NCBI GenBank assembly: GCA_038234815.1
Contig: JBBQSU010000169.1
Coordinates: forward strand, 1-7,145
Source of the DNA: JBBQSU01 sp038234815
GTDB lineage: Bacteria > Planctomycetota > Phycisphaerae > Tepidisphaerales > Tepidisphaeraceae
DNA length: 7,145 nt
Reading direction: 5' to 3'
Part shown: one piece after another, positions 4,326 through 7,145 of the stretch
How the letters are laid out: every line of letters begins with the position of its first letter
Position numbering within the stretch: the stretch's first letter is position 1
Position numbers and translations under genes: made by a program
Notes under the pieces: model-generated
Database searches by the model: none
What the model was told of the DNA's origin: nothing
What the model saw: the letters and a program-made list of their open reading frames with translations, nothing else

Positions 4326-6362
4326 TCAGTTGAAGATGGGCAATCGCATGACGTCCTGGTAAGTCACCAGTAGAAACACGCTTAGGATGATCGCCAGGCC
4401 CACCACCTGGGCGATCGACTGCGCCCGCGGGGAAATCGGCTTACCCTGGATTTTTTCAATCACCAGAAACGTAAACAATCCGCCATCGACGATGGGAATG
4501 GGCAGGAAATTTACCACCGCCAGGTTGGCGGAGATCATCGACAGGAACCAGACGAGCCAGACGGTCCCCTTGACCGCGAACTGTGCCCCCGCGTGCAGCA
4601 TTCCGAGCGGCCCCATCATGTTCTTCGGGCTTACCGATCCCTGCACCATGCGCTTGATCGTGAGGTAAAACTGCAGCACGAAATCGCGAGTTTCGGTGAC
4701 GCCCCAGGCCGCAGCGACGAACGGATTGGGTGCCTTGCGAGGCATTTCCAAGGCGTGCAGCAGCAGGCCATGACGGAATGAATTTCCCGCGACGGCGGCG
4801 ATCTGCTCTTTGGTCAGTCCGTCAAGGGTGAACGTGCGTTCCTTGCCGTTTACGTCCGCGACGATCTTGATGGGCTTGTCCGGCGTTGCCTTGGCCAGCA
4901 GATTGTTGACATCAAACCAGTTGTTCACCGGTGCCGCGTCGATGCGCTTCAGGACTGCCCCTGCGGGCACGCCTGCGCGCTCGGCGGGGCTGTCGCTCAG
5001 CACGCCGGCAACGGTTGGGTGGTCCTGGTCATATTCCAAGCCCACGCCCAGGCCGTATCGGCCTTTCTCCACCTTCATGGACGGCACGATCTGCGGGGTG
5101 TCGATCCGCTTGCCGTCGCGCAGCAGTTGCACGGTGATTGGCGAGGCATTCAGACCGGCCTTGCTGACCTCGCCTCGAAAGGCCTCGGTCGTCGGGTCGG
5201 TCATGGCGTCGCCGTTCTTGTCGGCACCGATCACGCCAACCACCACATCGCCCGGCTCGATCTTTCCATAAGCCGGCGAACCTTCAATCACATTGGCGAT
5301 CATCGGGCGCATCAGCAGCCCGGCGAAGTTCAGAGGCTCTTTACCGAAGACGCGCTGGAAATAGGGCTTCACGCTGACAACGCGGGTTGCGCCTTTGCTG
5401 TCGGCCACGGTCACGTCGATCGGCTTGCCCGCGGCCTTTTGCAAGGCCCGATCCAACAGGTAAAACTGCTTGACGTCGGTCACAACCTGCTCGCCGATCT
5501 TGACGATCCGATCGCCGGGCCGCACGGCCAACGCGTCGTCGGGCATCGATTGCGGATCGAGCTTCTCAAATTCGTCCGTGTCCTTGGCCGCCAGTCCGCG
5601 CAGTTCGTAGGCCTGGCCGATGCCGAGCATCAGGAATTCCTTGGCATCGTTGGTCTCCCGCTCGGGCGTGACGTACAACTGCTCTTCCTTGCCCCCAGCG
5701 CGCTTCACGTATAACGGGACCTGCACGCCGGCCTCGGACAAAGCCACGTTCAGGCTGATCTTGGTGAAGTCGTGCTGGTATTGGCCTTCGAAATACAAAA
5801 TCTTATCGCCGACTTGTAACGGGGCGGGTTCAAAAGTTGAGCCTACTTTCCGCACGGCGTGGTCTGCCGGCGAACCGGGCACCACGCTGCCGACGATGGC
5901 CGGCGGGGCGTTAAATCCGACCAAAAAGACGATCATAAACCCGATGGCGGCCAGCAGGATGTTCATCAGCACGCCGGCCGACACCACCAGCATCCGTGCC
6001 CCAACGCTCTTGCGGTTATAGGCGCGCGGGTCTTCGCTTTCAGCGCCGGGCTTCATGTCGTCCTGACCCAGCATTTTCACGTACCCGCCCAGCGGGATCC
6101 AGTTCAGCCGATATTCGGTGTCGCCAAAACTGGTCTCCGGCTCCCCTTTGGCAAGTCGGGCTTCCATTTCCCGGGTGGTCGTACCAACCCGATAGCCGAT
6201 CCCCTTGCGCCAGGCTAGCACGGCCTGCCCGAACCCCACCGCGAACTGCTCTACGCGGATGCCCACCCATTTGGCGGCCAGAAAGTGCCCCAACTCGTGA
6301 AAGAAGATGACGAAACCGAAGCCGAAGACCAACAGAAAGATGGAGCCGATGTATGAAATCAT
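4326..6362 (-). CDS. rseP: RseP-type site-2 intramembrane metalloprotease with several PDZ domains
   Basis: A 678-residue inner-membrane zinc protease of the S2P/M50 family. In E. coli RseP cuts the anti-sigma factor RseA in envelope stress and removes leftover signal peptides. HELGH (22-26) in the first membrane helix binds zinc. SAGVLMNILLA (128-138) is the second conserved membrane segment. MGPLGM (583-588) and NFLPIPIVDGG (618-628, with D626 as third zinc ligand) mark the C-terminal catalytic part. It is much longer than the usual 350-450 residues because of the region between the membrane segments. I see four PDZ-like units near 154-232, 250-335, 348-428 and 438-514, of which the second is the least clear. 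There is also a cytoplasmic insertion near 55-82. The gene follows dxr by 15 bp with no Shine-Dalgarno sequence, only an A-rich stretch, so it is probably co-transcribed with dxr. Its natural substrate is unknown. Confidence 0.93.
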   Translation of the reverse strand: MISYIGSIFLLVFGFGFVIFFHELGHFLAAKWVGIRVEQFAVGFGQAVLAWRKGIGYRVGTTTREMEARLAKGEPETSFGDTEYRLNWIPLGGYVKMLGQDDMKPGAESEDPRAYNRKSVGARMLVVSAGVLMNILLAAIGFMIVFLVGFNAPPAIVGSVVPGSPADHAVRKVGSTFEPAPLQVGDKILYFEGQYQHDFTKISLNVALSEAGVQVPLYVKRAGGKEEQLYVTPERETNDAKEFLMLGIGQAYELRGLAAKDTDEFEKLDPQSMPDDALAVRPGDRIVKIGEQVVTDVKQFYLLDRALQKAAGKPIDVTVADSKGATRVVSVKPYFQRVFGKEPLNFAGLLMRPMIANVIEGSPAYGKIEPGDVVVGVIGADKNGDAMTDPTTEAFRGEVSKAGLNASPITVQLLRDGKRIDTPQIVPSMKVEKGRYGLGVGLEYDQDHPTVAGVLSDSPAERAGVPAGAVLKRIDAAPVNNWFDVNNLLAKATPDKPIKIVADVNGKERTFTLDGLTKEQIAAVAGNSFRHGLLLHALEMPRKAPNPFVAAAWGVTETRDFVLQFYLTIKRMVQGSVSPKNMMGPLGMLHAGAQFAVKGTVWLVWFLSMISANLAVVNFLPIPIVDGGLFTFLVIEKIQGKPISPRAQSIAQVVGLAIILSVFLLVTYQDVMRLPIFN

Positions 6363-6377
6363 GTTTGTTTTGTTTCG

Positions 6378-7145
6378 CTATTTTCGCAAAATAATCTCAT
6401 CGGCGACGCGGCGCGCCTGCCGGTCGGCACCGAGAAGATCGTCCAGCCCCGCCACGGGCTGAACCGGAATAGATCGCATTGTACGTTCAACGACGCTGGA
6501 AATCTCGCCGAAACCAATTTTGCCGGACACGAAAGCGTTGACGGCCGATTCGTTGGCGGCATTGAAGATCGCGCCGGCGGTGCCACCGGCGCGAGCGGTT
6601 TCATAAGCCAGGCGTATCGCCGGGAATCGCTCGACATCCGGCGGATAGAAATGCAGCACGCCAGCCGTCGTCCAGTTCATTCGCCGGCCGATTCCGCAGC
6701 GTCGTTCGGGATAGGTCAGGGCGTATTGGATAGGCGTGCGCATGTCCGGCGGGGACAGCTGCGCGATCACGCTGCCGTCCACAAATTCCACCATCGAATG
6801 GACGATCGATTCGGGATGAATCACGATCTCGATCTGCCCCGGGGACAGGTCAAACAACCAGCAGGCCTCGATCAGTTCCAGTCCCTTGTTAAACATCGTC
6901 GCCGAATCGATCGTGACTTTGCCACCCATTTGCCAGGTGGGATGGGCCAGGGCCTCGGCCGGGGTCGCCCGGCGCATTTGTTCGAGGGAGACTTCACGGA
7001 AAGGCCCGCCGCTTGCGGTGAGGATGACTTTGGCGACTTCGGATCGCCGGCCCGACTGCATGGCCTGAAAGATCGCCGAATGCTCGGAATCGACCGGGAG
7101 GATGGGCACGCCCAGCCGCCGGGCCTCGGGGATTAGCAGGGCGCC
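6378..7145 (-). CDS. dxr: 1-deoxy-D-xylulose 5-phosphate reductoisomerase, C-terminal two thirds (cut by window edge)
   Basis: The last 255 residues of Dxr (IspC); the N-terminal NADPH-binding part lies beyond the right edge, and the frame is open to position 7145. Dxr converts 1-deoxy-D-xylulose 5-phosphate to 2-C-methyl-D-erythritol 4-phosphate in the cytoplasm, the committed step of the non-mevalonate isoprenoid pathway. Diagnostic stretches are ARRLGVPILPVDSEHSAIFQ, LTASGGPFR, the flexible active-site loop AHPTWQMGGK, DSATMFNKGLELIEA, IHPESIVHSMVEF, PDMRTPIQYALTYPERR and FNAANESAVNAF. The reading frame is unbroken and the C-terminal length looks normal. The ATG-like start suggested by the GTG at 7109 is internal, because family sequence continues upstream of it (AGALLIPEARRLG-type). 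rseP follows after 15 bp. This dxr-rseP order is common in bacteria, often with uppS and cdsA upstream. Confidence 0.96.
   Translation of the reverse strand, partial: GALLIPEARRLGVPILPVDSEHSAIFQAMQSGRRSEVAKVILTASGGPFREVSLEQMRRATPAEALAHPTWQMGGKVTIDSATMFNKGLELIEACWLFDLSPGQIEIVIHPESIVHSMVEFVDGSVIAQLSPPDMRTPIQYALTYPERRCGIGRRMNWTTAGVLHFYPPDVERFPAIRLAYETARAGGTAGAIFNAANESAVNAFVSGKIGFGEISSVVERTMRSIPVQPVAGLDDLLGADRQARRVADEIILRK

Noticed and set aside
5019..5714. 231-codon open frame on the plus strand inside rseP
   Set aside because: Antisense to the PDZ region of rseP, with a His-rich, low-sense composition and no family signature.
1..7145. Mobile elements, CRISPR arrays, tRNA or rRNA genes, toxin-antitoxin or defence genes
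   Set aside because: I saw no repeat-spacer pattern, transposase or integrase motif, cloverleaf or rRNA-like sequence; nearly all of the window is accounted for by the listed genes.

Overview
The window reads as ordinary chromosomal DNA of a GC-rich (by eye), Gram-negative-type bacterium. The set suggests a member of the Planctomycetota, perhaps the Phycisphaerae side. The reasons are a type III pantothenate kinase, a very long multi-PDZ RseP-type protease, a TatC with a large insertion between its third and fourth membrane helices, and genes mostly without Shine-Dalgarno sequences. This placement is an inference and was not tested by any search. No mobile element, CRISPR array, tRNA or rRNA was seen.

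Layout. The left edge holds the first 27 codons of a Gfo/Idh/MocA-type oxidoreductase on the minus strand. A 192-bp divergent region separates it from a small plus-strand cupin gene (274-606), which ends in a likely intrinsic terminator. A PhnP-like metallo-beta-lactamase-fold hydrolase follows (657-1442, plus) and overlaps the 3' end of tatC by 20 bp (1423-2373, minus). tatC and coaX (2446-3210, plus) diverge from a 72-bp spacer. A shortened MnmE-like GTPase (3259-4284, plus) follows coaX at 48 bp. It converges on a minus-strand pair that fills the right half: partial dxr (6378 to the right edge) and then rseP (4326-6362), 15 bp apart.

Function. dxr makes 2-C-methyl-D-erythritol 4-phosphate for isoprenoids and rseP is an intramembrane site-2 protease; the two are neighbours in many bacteria, often within a lipid and envelope cluster. 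TatC exports folded proteins, CoaX starts coenzyme A synthesis, and the cupin and hydrolase have no known substrate here. No single pathway unites the window, and I see no defence or secondary-metabolite system.

The points most worth a second look are: (1) an MnmE-family GTPase lacking the C-terminal helical domain and catalytic CxGK motif; (2) an Asn in place of the usual Asp in the first phosphate motif of CoaX; (3) -10-like hexamers lying 6-8 nt before the start codons of three genes that lack Shine-Dalgarno sequences, suggesting leaderless mRNAs; and (4) the extended architectures of RseP and TatC.
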